In this document: positions 8,775 through 16,762 of the stretch, in pieces
Layout of the letters: the number at the start of each line of letters is the position of its first letter
How positions within the stretch are numbered: the first letter of the stretch is position 1
Source of the DNA: Deltaproteobacteria bacterium
GTDB taxonomy: Bacteria; Myxococcota_A; UBA796; UBA9615
Reading direction: 5' to 3'
DNA: 32,996 nt
NCBI GenBank assembly: GCA_023954745.1
Contig: JAGSHC010000046.1
Span: forward strand, 1-32,996
Translations under genes and position numbers: made by a program
The notes under the pieces: model-generated
The model's input: only the letters and a program-made list of their open reading frames with translations
Told to the model about the DNA's origin: nothing
Database searches by the model: none

Positions 8775-10387
8775 GCCACACCCCCTCTCGGGAGCGGTGG
8801 TGGGAGTGGGTAGTTCTCCAGGCGATTGGCGTAGTAGAGGGCCAGCTTCGGCTCCTCCAACAAGATGGTGCCGTCTCCTCGGTCCCGAACCGCAGCCACG
8901 CTATGCACCATGCCGAGCTGGCCAATGGCTGCGTGGCGTATGTCCGTCGCCGTCCCCGTCGTCAGGGCGCGGTTGAGTCGAATCGTCCCGGCGTCCCGCA
9001 TGACGCGCAGCGCCTTGAGGACGTGGTCCAGCTCCGCGTCCACCTCCTGGGTGGAGAACACCCGGTCCTCGGGCCCCAGCAGCAAGCGGCGGTACAGGTC
9101 GAGGCCGGGTCGAACCTGCGCGAGCATGCGGTGCATCACCGCCGCGAACACGTGGGTCTCGAAGACGACGTTGTCCTTGAGGAAGGCTTGCCCGATGGCT
9201 CCGGCCAACCGGTTGGTGTAGATGCGGTCACGCTGGGAGTCGGCGATGACCTCCCCGTCGCGGCACACATAGCCCGAGGGGTCGAAGGTGCGGCCCTGGG
9301 GATCCATGGAGTCGCCGTCGGCGTTCACCGGATTCCCGAAGGGGTCCAGGGGCTGCCCGAAGAACACCTCCACCGAGCTGTCCATGGCCGCCATCTTGCG
9401 CACGAAGGAGATGACCTTGTCCGGGCGACTGAACTCGTCGTCCGTGATGATGTAGCGGGACTTGCCCTCCTCGGCGAGGCTGTCTTCGACGAGGGTCTCC
9501 GCCTCGAGGACGAGGCGGTAGTTGATGGTCATGGGGACGAAGTAGACGCGCGGGTGCTCGCGCCCCGAGCGCAGGTTCTCCTGGTACGCGGCGAGGCCCG
9601 TGCCCATGAGGCCCTTCTTGAGCTTCGTCTCCACTCGGCCGGATCGCGAGCGGGTGCCCCCGGGGAAGAACAGCGAGTGCCAGCGGCGCTCCAGGGCGTA
9701 CTGGCTGTACTCCTTGAGGCACTCCTTGTAGAGCCCATGCTGCTTCGCCCGGTCCACCTTGTAGGCGCCCAGATGGTCCATGAAGTAGGACAGGAGCCAG
9801 TTGGTGAAGAGGTTGATCCCGGCGCCGTAGATCATGGGCGGCAGGTTGTTCTGATGGAGCGCAAAGCCGACCACCGGGCTGTCGAGGTTCGACAGGTGGG
9901 TGGGCACCAGCACGACCGTGCCTCGCTCGACGAGGCGATCGAAGGTGTCGATGTGGCCCGAGCTGATGATGCGGTCGGACAGTGTGAGGCCACGCATGCC
10001 CTGGGTGAGCAGCTTCCACGGCTTCTGGCGCTTGAGCAGCAGCGCCAGCCCCTTCGGGAGGACTCGCGTCGCCGAGGCGTAGGTCTTCGCGTCGAAGTGT
10101 CCGTGGATCTCGGCGGCGTAGGTCTCCACCACCCGCCGCATCAGGACCTCGAGGTCCCGCTGGCTGGCCCGAGCGAGATGGCTGCGCACGTCGCGCAGCA
10201 TCGCCAGATAGGCCGAGGACTCAGGATCCTTCGTGCCTCGCAGGCGTTTCTCCTCCATGAACACCGTCTCGTTCAGGAGGATGTCCAGCTCGTCGTGGGA
10301 CAGCCGAGTGACCACCCGATGAGTGATGGCGGAGATGACCTCGCGGTCGTCGATGCGCTCTCGCGCGATTCCCTCTTTACGCACCAT
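8771..10387 (-). CDS. PlsB/GPAT-like glycerolipid acyltransferase
   Basis: 538 residues from ATG 10387. Longer upstream starts would run into the divergent gene and add sequence of poor character. Lysophospholipid-acyltransferase blocks are visible. Block I is THLSNLDSP with the HX4D pair His164/Asp169. Block II lies around GAGINLFTNWLLSYFMDHLGA. Block III is FFPGGTRSRSGR (240-251), and block IV is VPMTINYRLVLE. This order matches PlsB-type enzymes, which acylate glycerol-3-phosphate at the membrane. It is shorter than E. coli PlsB (about 800 residues), and the usual Glu of block III (EGxRSR) is Gly243. It is the first gene of the coupled operon with the GpsA-like enzyme, a natural pairing if that enzyme supplies the acceptor. 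A TATTTT box lies 7 nt before the ATG and no Shine-Dalgarno is seen. Confidence 0.85.
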   Translation of the reverse strand: MVRKEGIARERIDDREVISAITHRVVTRLSHDELDILLNETVFMEEKRLRGTKDPESSAYLAMLRDVRSHLARASQRDLEVLMRRVVETYAAEIHGHFDAKTYASATRVLPKGLALLLKRQKPWKLLTQGMRGLTLSDRIISSGHIDTFDRLVERGTVVLVPTHLSNLDSPVVGFALHQNNLPPMIYGAGINLFTNWLLSYFMDHLGAYKVDRAKQHGLYKECLKEYSQYALERRWHSLFFPGGTRSRSGRVETKLKKGLMGTGLAAYQENLRSGREHPRVYFVPMTINYRLVLEAETLVEDSLAEEGKSRYIITDDEFSRPDKVISFVRKMAAMDSSVEVFFGQPLDPFGNPVNADGDSMDPQGRTFDPSGYVCRDGEVIADSQRDRIYTNRLAGAIGQAFLKDNVVFETHVFAAVMHRMLAQVRPGLDLYRRLLLGPEDRVFSTQEVDAELDHVLKALRVMRDAGTIRLNRALTTGTATDIRHAAIGQLGMVHSVAAVRDRGDGTILLEEPKLALYYANRLENYPLPPPLPRGGVA

Positions 10388-10394
10388 GGGCGGC

Positions 10395-10400
10395 AAAATA
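10395..10400 (-). promoter_or_regulatory. Putative leaderless -10 box for the acyltransferase operon
   Basis: On the minus strand TATTTT is followed by 7 nt (GCCGCCC) and the ATG. This is the distance expected if transcription starts at the start codon. No Shine-Dalgarno and no convincing -35 are seen. Confidence 0.4.
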
Positions 10401-10435
10401 GCGGAGGGGCCATCCCCTATGCTGGAACGGCACCG

Positions 10436-11710
10436 ATGCGCGCCTTCTTGCCAGCTCTCGCCCTGTTCCTGGTTGTACTCCCGGGCTCCGCCCGCGCTCA
10501 TATCGGCGCCAGCGGCGCAGCGGACGTGGCCGCGGGTTCGGCCGGAGACATCGCCCTCGAGGAGGCGTGGGGGCTGCTGCTGTCCGACGGCAGCGGCTTC
10601 GAGTGGGTGTGTCACGAGATCCTCACCGCGCCCGGCGTCGTGGTGCAGCCGGCGTACGTCATGAACGACGACGGCGTCCTGCTGGGGCTGACCGGGCTCG
10701 GGAACGGCTCGCGAGTCGACGGCGAGTCCGTGTATCGGAGTGAAGACGGATGCTCTTGGGTGCCGCCGGCGGGCCTCTCGGATCGGATCGTGGCCCAGGC
10801 GGCCTTCGCCCCGGGGATGCCCCAGGTGGCGTTGGCGGTCAGCGCTGACTACGCCGTGGACGGATACGACAACGTCATCGCCCGGTCCACAGACGCGGGC
10901 GCCACGTTCGAGGTGGTCCGCAGCGTGTCTGACGTGCTTCTGCGGGACGTCACCTTCGGAGCGGGGGGGACTGCGTGGGTCGTGGGGGTCGCTGAGGACC
11001 CGCCCGCTGCGCTCTTGTACCGGAGCGACGACGCAGGGTTGACCTGGGACAGCGTGCCCATCGATGGGTCAGGGGCCGAGAGCCTGTTCTTCCCGTCGCT
11101 GCTCGGGACCCACCCCACCGACGCGGACGTGTTCTGGCTGGGGTTGGACGGCAACAGCGCCGACCTCGTTCTCAGAACGAGCGATGGAGGAGACTCCTTC
11201 GCGCCGGTGTCGGGGGCCCCCGCGGCCTTGGTGGACCTCGTCCCCCAAGGGGACGGCGCCTGGATCACCTCGGGCGACCGGGAGCTGCTCTGGGCGGCGG
11301 ACGGAGTCGCGTTCGGTCCAGTGGAGGCCCCACAGGTCTGGGGGGGCGGGATGCGCGTCGGGACGCTGCTTCTCGCGGCGGACACGAGTCGGGAGCGCAC
11401 GGCGCTCTGGAGCCGCGATGGGGAGGAGTTCGCGCCGGTGTTCGAGACGGCCGACCTCCGCGCGCCGAGCTGCGCGCCGGGCACCGAGGTCGGTGACGAG
11501 TGTGCTCCCCTGTGGGACGAACTCGTGGTGTGGCTCGAGGCGAACATCCCGCCAGACGAGACCGGGGACGACGACGACTCGGGCTCGGGGGAGCCACCGC
11601 CGCCCGGATGTGGCGGCTGCGCCGGGGTCGGGCAAAGCGTCGCACCCTGGGAATCGTCATTCTTGCTGCTGGTGCTGGGGGCCTACCTTGTGCGCAGGAG
11701 AACGCAATGA
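10436..11710 (+). CDS. Secreted BNR/Asp-box beta-propeller-like protein with MYXO-CTERM-like anchor
   Basis: 424 residues. A Sec signal peptide (MRAFLPALALFLVVLPGSARA) starts at ATG 10436. Propeller-like repeats follow, each with an Asp-box-like signature: YRSEDGCSW, ARSTDAGATF, YRSDDAGLTW, LRTSDGGDSF and WSRDGEEF. Such repeats occur in sialidase-type, sortilin-type and Ycf48-type propellers. No catalytic residues are recognised, so the function is unknown. The C-terminus has an acidic linker (TGDDDDSGSGE), a PPPPGCGGC motif, a hydrophobic helix and a final RRRTQ, a layout like MYXO-CTERM proteins that are held at the surface after processing. The TGA stop overlaps the ATG of the following lipoprotein. 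The gene diverges from the acyltransferase across only 48 bp. Confidence 0.8.
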   Translation: MRAFLPALALFLVVLPGSARAHIGASGAADVAAGSAGDIALEEAWGLLLSDGSGFEWVCHEILTAPGVVVQPAYVMNDDGVLLGLTGLGNGSRVDGESVYRSEDGCSWVPPAGLSDRIVAQAAFAPGMPQVALAVSADYAVDGYDNVIARSTDAGATFEVVRSVSDVLLRDVTFGAGGTAWVVGVAEDPPAALLYRSDDAGLTWDSVPIDGSGAESLFFPSLLGTHPTDADVFWLGLDGNSADLVLRTSDGGDSFAPVSGAPAALVDLVPQGDGAWITSGDRELLWAADGVAFGPVEAPQVWGGGMRVGTLLLAADTSRERTALWSRDGEEFAPVFETADLRAPSCAPGTEVGDECAPLWDELVVWLEANIPPDETGDDDDSGSGEPPPPGCGGCAGVGQSVAPWESSFLLLVLGAYLVRRRTQ

Positions 11711-12507
11711 AGCCCGATGCACGCTTACTGCTCGCCGCGCTGCTCGCCCTGTCCGGCTGCCCGGTGGGAGACGACGACGATGTGACCGACGACGACGACG
11801 CCTCGGCCAACGATGACGACGTGGCCGACGACGACGATGTGGCCGACGACGACGACGTGGCCGACGACGACGACGCCACCGGAGAGTCCATCGAGGGCTA
11901 CGTCTTCCTGGGAGCGGAGGACGACTTCACGAAGCCCACGCCGGCGCCGGCGGGACTCGAGATCTCCCAACTGGGCTCGTCGGTGACCGCCACCACCAAC
12001 GCCCAGGGCATCTTCACGATGCAGCCCGAGGGGAACGGCGTCTTCGAGGTGTACGGCGAGTACGAAACCACCACGTACATGGCCGCAATTGTGCCGATGA
12101 CCTGGGACCAGGTGGCGATCGAGCCCTTCGTCGAGCTCGAGCTCGAGCACCGCGTCCACAACGACTTCCACTACTCCACGGAGTACGGCGGTCAGGCCCA
12201 CGACCCCGCTCTGGGTACCGTGGTGTTCCTCTTCTTCGGCCCCGGCGACGCCGCGCCCACGGGCGTCGGGGTGTCCATCGACCTCGCCCACACGGGGTCC
12301 TACGCCATCCTGCAAAACGGGGTCTCCATCGCGACGGCCGAGGTGCCCGAGAACTCCGATGGTGGTGAGGTGTCCTTCGCAAAGGTGCAGCCGGGCACGG
12401 CGACGGTGACGCTGACGTTGCCGGACGGCATCTCGGAGTGTGTGGGGCCAGAGAGCTTCACGGTGATGGCCGACGCAATCACCTGGCCCAGCTACTTCTG
12501 CGACTAA
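11707..12507 (+). CDS. Asp-rich-stalk lipoprotein, function unknown
   Basis: 266 residues. The signal ends in a lipobox (ALSGC), predicting lipidation at Cys18. An acidic stalk of about 37 residues made of DDDD-V/A repeats follows, then a C-terminal region with a carboxypeptidase-regulatory-like beta segment (AGLEIS...TTNAQGIFTM), often seen in surface proteins, and beta-rich sequence to the end (ECVG...SYFCD), with two late cysteines that could form a disulfide. No enzyme motif is recognised. The ATG overlaps the TGA of the propeller gene (ATGA), so the two are probably co-translated and may act together at the envelope. The TAA stop lies inside a 28-bp palindrome. Confidence 0.8.
   Translation: MKPDARLLLAALLALSGCPVGDDDDVTDDDDASANDDDVADDDDVADDDDVADDDDATGESIEGYVFLGAEDDFTKPTPAPAGLEISQLGSSVTATTNAQGIFTMQPEGNGVFEVYGEYETTTYMAAIVPMTWDQVAIEPFVELELEHRVHNDFHYSTEYGGQAHDPALGTVVFLFFGPGDAAPTGVGVSIDLAHTGSYAILQNGVSIATAEVPENSDGGEVSFAKVQPGTATVTLTLPDGISECVGPESFTVMADAITWPSYFCD
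11821..11874 (+). repeat. Three tandem 18-bp units coding VADDDD
   Basis: Unit GTGGCCGACGACGACGAC occurs three times back to back; the first copy ends in GAT. It lies in the acidic stalk of the lipoprotein. Units of whole codons mean slippage would change stalk length without frameshift. Confidence 0.85.
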
Positions 12508-12532
12508 ACGGCTTCTCATGAGAAGCCGTTTA
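12505..12532. terminator. Perfect 28-bp palindrome covering a stop codon, probable bidirectional terminator
   Basis: The arms are TAAACGGCTTCTCA and its exact reverse complement, with no spacer. The TAA stop of the lipoprotein is the first three bases. On the plus strand it ends TTTAGGGGG, so a U-tract is nearly absent. It sits between convergent genes (12507 and 12615), where a shared terminator is expected; an operator-like dyad is the alternative. Confidence 0.55.
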
Positions 12533-12614
12533 GGGGGCACGCCTCCCTCCGCTCCTCCGTCACTTCCTTGACCTGGGCTGCCTACAGCCCCCTGGCCCTC
12601 AGCCGCCTGGGCGC

Positions 12615-14528
12615 CTAGCGGCCGGGGGCGCAGTTCACCTTGAGGTTGAAGCCGCCCGCGTCACCATCGAAGCCGTCGACGACAACGATGTACTGCTCCC
12701 CGCGGGTCACTTCGACCATCGCCTCGTTGAAGCCCCAGGCGATGGCGTCGCTGCTGTCGCACGTGCCGTTTGGCGTGTGCAGCACCATCAGGTCGTGGTT
12801 GACCTCGGTGGGGCTGGCGTCCACCAGCTCGAAGGCGATCTCGGCGGTGATGGGCGAGCGGAAGCTGAAGCCAATCTCCGGACCGTCGTAGAGGCCGGTG
12901 TTGATTGGATAGCCGTTGATGCGGGAAGGGCGCTCGTCGACGATGCCGTGGGTGTCGGCGCTGATGATCTGGCCACACACGAGGTTGTCCCACACCGCGC
13001 ACTCGGAGCCGCACACCATGCGGTTGGCGCACTCGTCGTCGTCGCAGTCCACGGCGGAGTCTCCGTCGTTGTCGAGCCCGTCGATGCAGTCCTCGGAGTT
13101 CAGCTCCTCGAGGCGCTCCTCCTCGGTCTCCTCCCATACATCGCTGCCACCCACTGCGTCGCCGGGCTCCTCGGTGACCGTGTCCTCGGTCGGTGGGATC
13201 TCGCCGGGACCGCAGGGGTCACCCAGGGCGCCAGCATCGAAGACGGCGAGCTGCCCCGACGCGAGGGGCTCCTGGCTCCAGGTGAAGGTGGGGAACTGAT
13301 GGGAGCCGGCGAAGCTCAGGACGTCGTAGCCGACCTCGCTGTCGAGCTCGACTCCCACGTCGAGGGCCCAGTCCACCGCCCCGCAGTCCAAGCTCGCCTC
13401 GGCGTCGGCCCAGGGCTTCGCGCTCAAGTCGGCGGAGACGCTGTTGTAGAGGGACGCCGTGGCCCGGATGCGGATGGCGGCGTGGGCGTGGAGTTCAGCG
13501 TCCAGTTCGATCGTCGGGCCGATGCGGGTGGCGGTCCACTCGAAGCCCGAGGTGTTCTCCCAGTCGCCGTCCATGTAGCGGCCACCGAGGCCCATGCTTG
13601 TGTCGATGTTCGTCCCGATGCTTCCCTCGGCCGCGCCGGAGCCGTCCACCTGCCAGATGAGGTCGACGTCGAAGTGCACGTCCCCCGCGACGGGCACCGG
13701 TCCCACCTGGAACGCGAAGGCCTTGTCGAACTGGAAGAGGTCCTTCTCCCCTTCCTGGTCGAACGCGCCCTGAGCTGCGGCGTGCACCACCACCTCAAGT
13801 TGGGCATCCAGCGTGACGCCCAGGTCCGCCTTGTTGAGCTTCGGCCAGGGGCGGTTCCAGTCGAACCAGTCGACGTCGAGGCCCCAGTCGAAGCCGGGCT
13901 CGAGCGTGACGGACCCGGACTCGATGTCGGCGCTGGCCTGGTTTGCGCCCGAGCCCACAGAGAAGAGCTCGAGGCCAGAGAAGTCGTAGGTCCAGGGGTC
14001 CCGCGAGCCGTTCTCCGGCAGATCGCCGGGCTCGAGCTCGAGGGGGAGGCGCTCGAAGTGCTGGGCGTAGTAGATGACCTCGGTGAGCTTTGCCTCAGTG
14101 GTGACCGCAAAGGCGCGCTGACCCTCGAAGTCCACACTCTCGACGCGGCGGAGCATGCCCCCGTCGAACCCCGAAACCAGGACCGAGCCCTCCTGGAGCC
14201 CGGTCGCGTTCGCGGGCCCCTCGAAGTCCATGGTCACGCTCGACGACGTGGCGCTCCAGTTCACGAAGCCAGGAGCCTGCTCGATGACAAAAGCGTCGTT
14301 GGAGATGAGCACGTCGCCGTACCACGTCGCGTCGAGCACCTCTTCGGCGCGCTCGGGATCCCAAGCCGCGCTCCCGAGCCCCTCGGGGTCGTCGGGGGTG
14401 GTGCCACCGGTCTCGTTGAACGTCGGGTCCTCCGGCGGGGGAGGCGCCACCTCGTTGAGGGCTTGGTTGCACCCGAGGGCGAGAGCGAGGGGAAGGAGGA
14501 GGGCCGCGGTACGAGAAAAGCGGTGCAT
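12615..14528 (-). CDS. Large lipoprotein with C-terminal four-cysteine PPC-like domain
   Basis: 637 residues from ATG 14528, chosen because it begins a proper lipoprotein signal (MHRFSRTAALLLPLALALGC). The central ~400 residues are beta-rich and unrecognised. A Pro/Glu/Thr-rich linker leads to a short acidic repeat (DCIDGLDNDGDSAVDCDDDEC), a MopE-like or calcium-loop motif, and then a ~120-residue domain (LVCGQ... EIGFSF... DLMVLH... YIVVVDGFDGDAG). That domain resembles bacterial pre-peptidase C-terminal domains and also occurs in the PLD-like and receptor-L-like proteins of this window. It is likely attached to a periplasmic or surface membrane face. The gene stands alone behind a -24/-12 promoter with upstream palindromes, so regulated expression is inferred. 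The ribosome site is unclear; GGAG lies about 14 nt upstream. Confidence 0.8.
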   Translation of the reverse strand: MHRFSRTAALLLPLALALGCNQALNEVAPPPPEDPTFNETGGTTPDDPEGLGSAAWDPERAEEVLDATWYGDVLISNDAFVIEQAPGFVNWSATSSSVTMDFEGPANATGLQEGSVLVSGFDGGMLRRVESVDFEGQRAFAVTTEAKLTEVIYYAQHFERLPLELEPGDLPENGSRDPWTYDFSGLELFSVGSGANQASADIESGSVTLEPGFDWGLDVDWFDWNRPWPKLNKADLGVTLDAQLEVVVHAAAQGAFDQEGEKDLFQFDKAFAFQVGPVPVAGDVHFDVDLIWQVDGSGAAEGSIGTNIDTSMGLGGRYMDGDWENTSGFEWTATRIGPTIELDAELHAHAAIRIRATASLYNSVSADLSAKPWADAEASLDCGAVDWALDVGVELDSEVGYDVLSFAGSHQFPTFTWSQEPLASGQLAVFDAGALGDPCGPGEIPPTEDTVTEEPGDAVGGSDVWEETEEERLEELNSEDCIDGLDNDGDSAVDCDDDECANRMVCGSECAVWDNLVCGQIISADTHGIVDERPSRINGYPINTGLYDGPEIGFSFRSPITAEIAFELVDASPTEVNHDLMVLHTPNGTCDSSDAIAWGFNEAMVEVTRGEQYIVVVDGFDGDAGGFNLKVNCAPGR

Positions 14529-14578
14529 CACGAAGGGGGCTCCATTCTGCGCGGCGCGAGGCCGGCGTACAGAGCAGT

Positions 14579-14594
14579 AGCAGGGTCCGTGCCA
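14579..14594 (-). promoter_or_regulatory. Sigma-54 (-24/-12) promoter for the 14528 lipoprotein gene
   Basis: The minus strand reads TGGCACGGACCCTGCT. Against the sigma-54 consensus TGGCACGNNNNTTGCW it has one mismatch (CTGC for TTGC) and exact GG-N10-GC spacing. Transcription would start near 14569, about 40 nt before the ATG. Confidence 0.65.
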
Positions 14595-14647
14595 GAACCG
14601 ACGAGGCAGCAATTCGTTGGGTCGTCGCGGGATGGAACCCCGAAAGT

Positions 14648-14663
14648 GGTCAGTCCAGCGACC
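14648..14663. promoter_or_regulatory. Proximal putative enhancer-binding site
   Basis: GGTCAGTCCAGCGACC matches the distal palindrome at 13 of 16 positions and keeps the GGTC/GACC ends. It is centred about 85 nt upstream of the predicted start, and 45 bp (about four helical turns) from the distal site. Confidence 0.45.
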
Positions 14664-14692
14664 AGCCACACCAGGATCACGGACGCCTTGCC

Positions 14693-14708
14693 GGTCACTG
14701 CAGTGACC
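14693..14708. promoter_or_regulatory. Distal putative enhancer-binding site, perfect 16-bp palindrome
   Basis: GGTCACTGCAGTGACC is an exact palindrome, centred about 130 nt upstream of the predicted sigma-54 transcription start. This lies in the range typical of activators of sigma-54 promoters. Confidence 0.5.
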
Positions 14709-14734
14709 AGACACCAAGAGCGCCGAAGCACCCC

Positions 14735-14751
14735 AGGGTGCGCCGCACCCT
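14735..14751 (-). terminator. Hairpin after the SGNH-GDPD operon
   Basis: AGGGTGC-GCC-GCACCCT forms a 7-bp stem with a 3-nt loop, starting 17 nt past the GDPD stop on the minus strand. A GCACCC block just beside it allows an alternative hairpin. No U-tract follows, so the terminator role is tentative. Confidence 0.4.
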
Positions 14752-14768
14752 CCACCAGGTTGGACGCC

Positions 14769-15728
14769 TCAGCCCCCTGGGCAGCCGCCGAGGTCCGGGT
14801 AGTCCGTGATGACTCCCAACAGGGGCCAGTCGCACCGTCTCGCCAGGTCCTTGGCGTCGTTCACCGAGAAGAGCACCGCTCCGATCTCCTGGTCCGCCGC
14901 CTTCCGCACCGCCCGCCACGGCAACACCGCGGTGGGCGACACGACCCCATGCGCTCCGGCCTCCTCCGCCGCCGGCACCGGGCTGGAGAATCCGAAGAGC
15001 GTGGCCCACCGCACCGCGAGTGCGTCGCGCGTCCACTCACCGTCCGCCGGAAACGGCGGATAGCTGAGAAGCAGACGGACGCCCTCCACCCCCTGGGCCG
15101 CGAACGCTTGCACATCCACCGCGTGCGGCACCTCCACAAACAGGCGGTTGGGCAACGATGCATCCCTCCATCGACTCATGACCGCTGACGCGTAGTCCGA
15201 GCCCGACGCCGTCCGCCCTTCATCGATCTTGATGTCCAGATACAGGGCCAGCTCCGGCGCATCCACCAAGGCGACCAGCAACTCGTCGAAGGTCATCACG
15301 GTCTCGGCCACCGGCTTGATGCCGGAGAACTCCGGGTCCTCCACGCCGCCGCAGAGGTAGTCGGACTGAAGCACCCCGAGGTCCATCTCCTTGATGAGCC
15401 GCCGCTCCGAGATCCTCGCGCCCGCCACGGTGGTGCAGAGCTCGGTGTGCACCCACGGGTCGTGGGCGAGCACCGGCACCCCGTCGCTGGTCAAGACGAG
15501 GTCCACCTCGAGACCGTCAAACCGAGCGTCCGCCGGCTGCGACCCAAAGTGCTGCAGCGCCCCCAGCACGGCCGTCCGGGAGTTCTGGGGCCAGCGCGCG
15601 CCCCCTGCCCGATGCAGAAACACGAGGGGATCGTCGCCCGACGCGTCGCGCAGGAAGTCCGTCTGGGCGACCTCCCACACACCAAACACCGCCAGCGCCA
15701 GCGAGAGGGTCATCCACCGTCGTCTCAT
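14769..15728 (-). CDS. Exported glycerophosphodiester phosphodiesterase-family protein
   Basis: 319 residues. An N-terminal signal or anchor (MRRRWMTLSLALAVFGVWEVA) precedes the GDPD barrel. Conserved features visible: the first catalytic His in LHRAGG, PQNS in place of the usual PENT, the metal-binding pair in LEVDLVLTSDGVPVL, the second catalytic His in AHDP, and YLDIKI, where the usual EIK Glu is Asp. Family members hydrolyse glycerophosphodiesters to an alcohol and glycerol-3-phosphate. The conservative changes (E to Q, E to D) leave activity likely but may shift substrate. The start ATG overlaps the stop of the SGNH hydrolase (ATGA), so the two are coupled and probably process the same envelope substrate. 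The length suits a single GDPD domain. Confidence 0.85.
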   Translation of the reverse strand: MRRRWMTLSLALAVFGVWEVAQTDFLRDASGDDPLVFLHRAGGARWPQNSRTAVLGALQHFGSQPADARFDGLEVDLVLTSDGVPVLAHDPWVHTELCTTVAGARISERRLIKEMDLGVLQSDYLCGGVEDPEFSGIKPVAETVMTFDELLVALVDAPELALYLDIKIDEGRTASGSDYASAVMSRWRDASLPNRLFVEVPHAVDVQAFAAQGVEGVRLLLSYPPFPADGEWTRDALAVRWATLFGFSSPVPAAEEAGAHGVVSPTAVLPWRAVRKAADQEIGAVLFSVNDAKDLARRCDWPLLGVITDYPDLGGCPGG

Positions 15729-16750
15729 GGCGCCACGCACCGAGGAGCGACCTCCAACAAGGCGCGGCCGAGCACGCCAGCAATGGCGGCGTGCCCTGCG
15801 GCGTTGGGATGCACTGGATCGAGACCAAGGGTGGACGGCCGTGAGCCCGCCACGGCCTCGGTGAGGTCCACCAGCGAGAACCCCTCCTCTCGAGCGGCCG
15901 TCGCCCCCGCGCGCCAGGCCACCTCCCGATGGTGCGGCTGGGCAGGCCGTCCGCGGCCCCAGGCCTCCTCCCACCCGGGGCGGTCGACGAAAGGCGGCAC
16001 CTGAGCGAACACCACCCGAGCGCCGGCGTCGCCAGCGAGTGCACCGATCCGAGCCAAGGCCTCTCGATGCTCCTCCTCCTCGAGCAGCACGGACTCCGTC
16101 CCCACCGCCCCGCTCAGGAGACGCCAGAGAGCAGACTCCTTCCACAGGACAAGCTGCCGGCCCCGATCCATGCCCGGCACCAACTCGACTTCCCGACTGA
16201 CGTACATGGCTGGTTCCCCCTCGGCCTCACGATCCCACTCCAGCGACGCTACGTCATTGGAGACCCAGGTGAGCACGATCAGGTCGGGCTTCAGCTCAGA
16301 CCCAAGCCTCGCGAGCGCCGCGGCCTCCTGAGCGGTGTTCCATCCAGGGAACGACAGGTTGGTGACCCGCCACCCAAGGTCCCGCTCCAGCCGCGCCGGA
16401 AACGACTCCTCCGCCGACACTCCGTGCCCAAAGGCCACCGAGTCGCCCAACACCACGAGGTGGCACTGCGGCGCTGCCGCGGCAGACTCTCCCTGCACGT
16501 GGGGAAGGCGTGTCGTCCAGGTGCGCAGACCCCTCTCGTCCAGGGTCACCCCTCCACGGTCGTACCCCGCGCGACCGGCGAAGACACGGGCGTCGGCCAC
16601 GGCCTCTGCCATCCCCTGCCCCGAGACCCCTGCCCGCACCACCGCGGCCAACGGCGGCTCCGCAGCAAGCCGCGCGCCCCCCTCAGCGAGGACGATCGCG
16701 ACGAGCAGCCCGGCGAGCAGAAGGAGCAACCTCGTGACCCACAAGCGCAC
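15725..16750 (-). CDS. SGNH/GDSL-family hydrolase, membrane-anchored
   Basis: 341 residues from GTG 16750, which begins the signal-anchor VRLWVTRLLLLLAGLLVAIV. Longer frames upstream would run through the divergent nuclease gene and lack an anchor. SGNH blocks are seen in order: VLGDSVAFGHG (nucleophile Ser), SFPGWNT (Gly/Asn region), TWVSNDV (Asn) and LDPVHPNAAGH (Asp-His pair). This family removes acyl or acetyl groups from lipids, glycans or peptidoglycan; the substrate cannot be read from sequence. The active site should lie on the periplasmic side. It is translationally coupled to the downstream GDPD, which suggests stepwise deacylation then phosphodiester cleavage (inference). There is no Shine-Dalgarno; CATAAT lies 6 nt before the GTG. 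Confidence 0.85.
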   Translation of the reverse strand: MRLWVTRLLLLLAGLLVAIVLAEGGARLAAEPPLAAVVRAGVSGQGMAEAVADARVFAGRAGYDRGGVTLDERGLRTWTTRLPHVQGESAAAAPQCHLVVLGDSVAFGHGVSAEESFPARLERDLGWRVTNLSFPGWNTAQEAAALARLGSELKPDLIVLTWVSNDVASLEWDREAEGEPAMYVSREVELVPGMDRGRQLVLWKESALWRLLSGAVGTESVLLEEEEHREALARIGALAGDAGARVVFAQVPPFVDRPGWEEAWGRGRPAQPHHREVAWRAGATAAREEGFSLVDLTEAVAGSRPSTLGLDPVHPNAAGHAAIAGVLGRALLEVAPRCVAP

Positions 16751-16756
16751 CGGACG

Positions 16757-16762
16757 ATTATG
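16757..16762 (-). promoter_or_regulatory. Putative leaderless -10 box for the SGNH-GDPD operon
   Basis: On the minus strand CATAAT (5 of 6 to TATAAT) is followed by CGTCCG and GTG. The spacing fits a transcript starting at the start codon. No clear -35 is seen. Confidence 0.4.

Noticed and set aside
10388-10615. 76-residue upstream extension of the acyltransferase
   Set aside because: It overlaps the signal peptide region of the divergent propeller gene and lacks family-like sequence; ATG 10387 suits the -10 box spacing.
14529-14717. 63-residue upstream extension of the 14528 lipoprotein
   Set aside because: It would bury a canonical lipoprotein signal behind Arg/Pro-rich sequence and run through the sigma-54 promoter.
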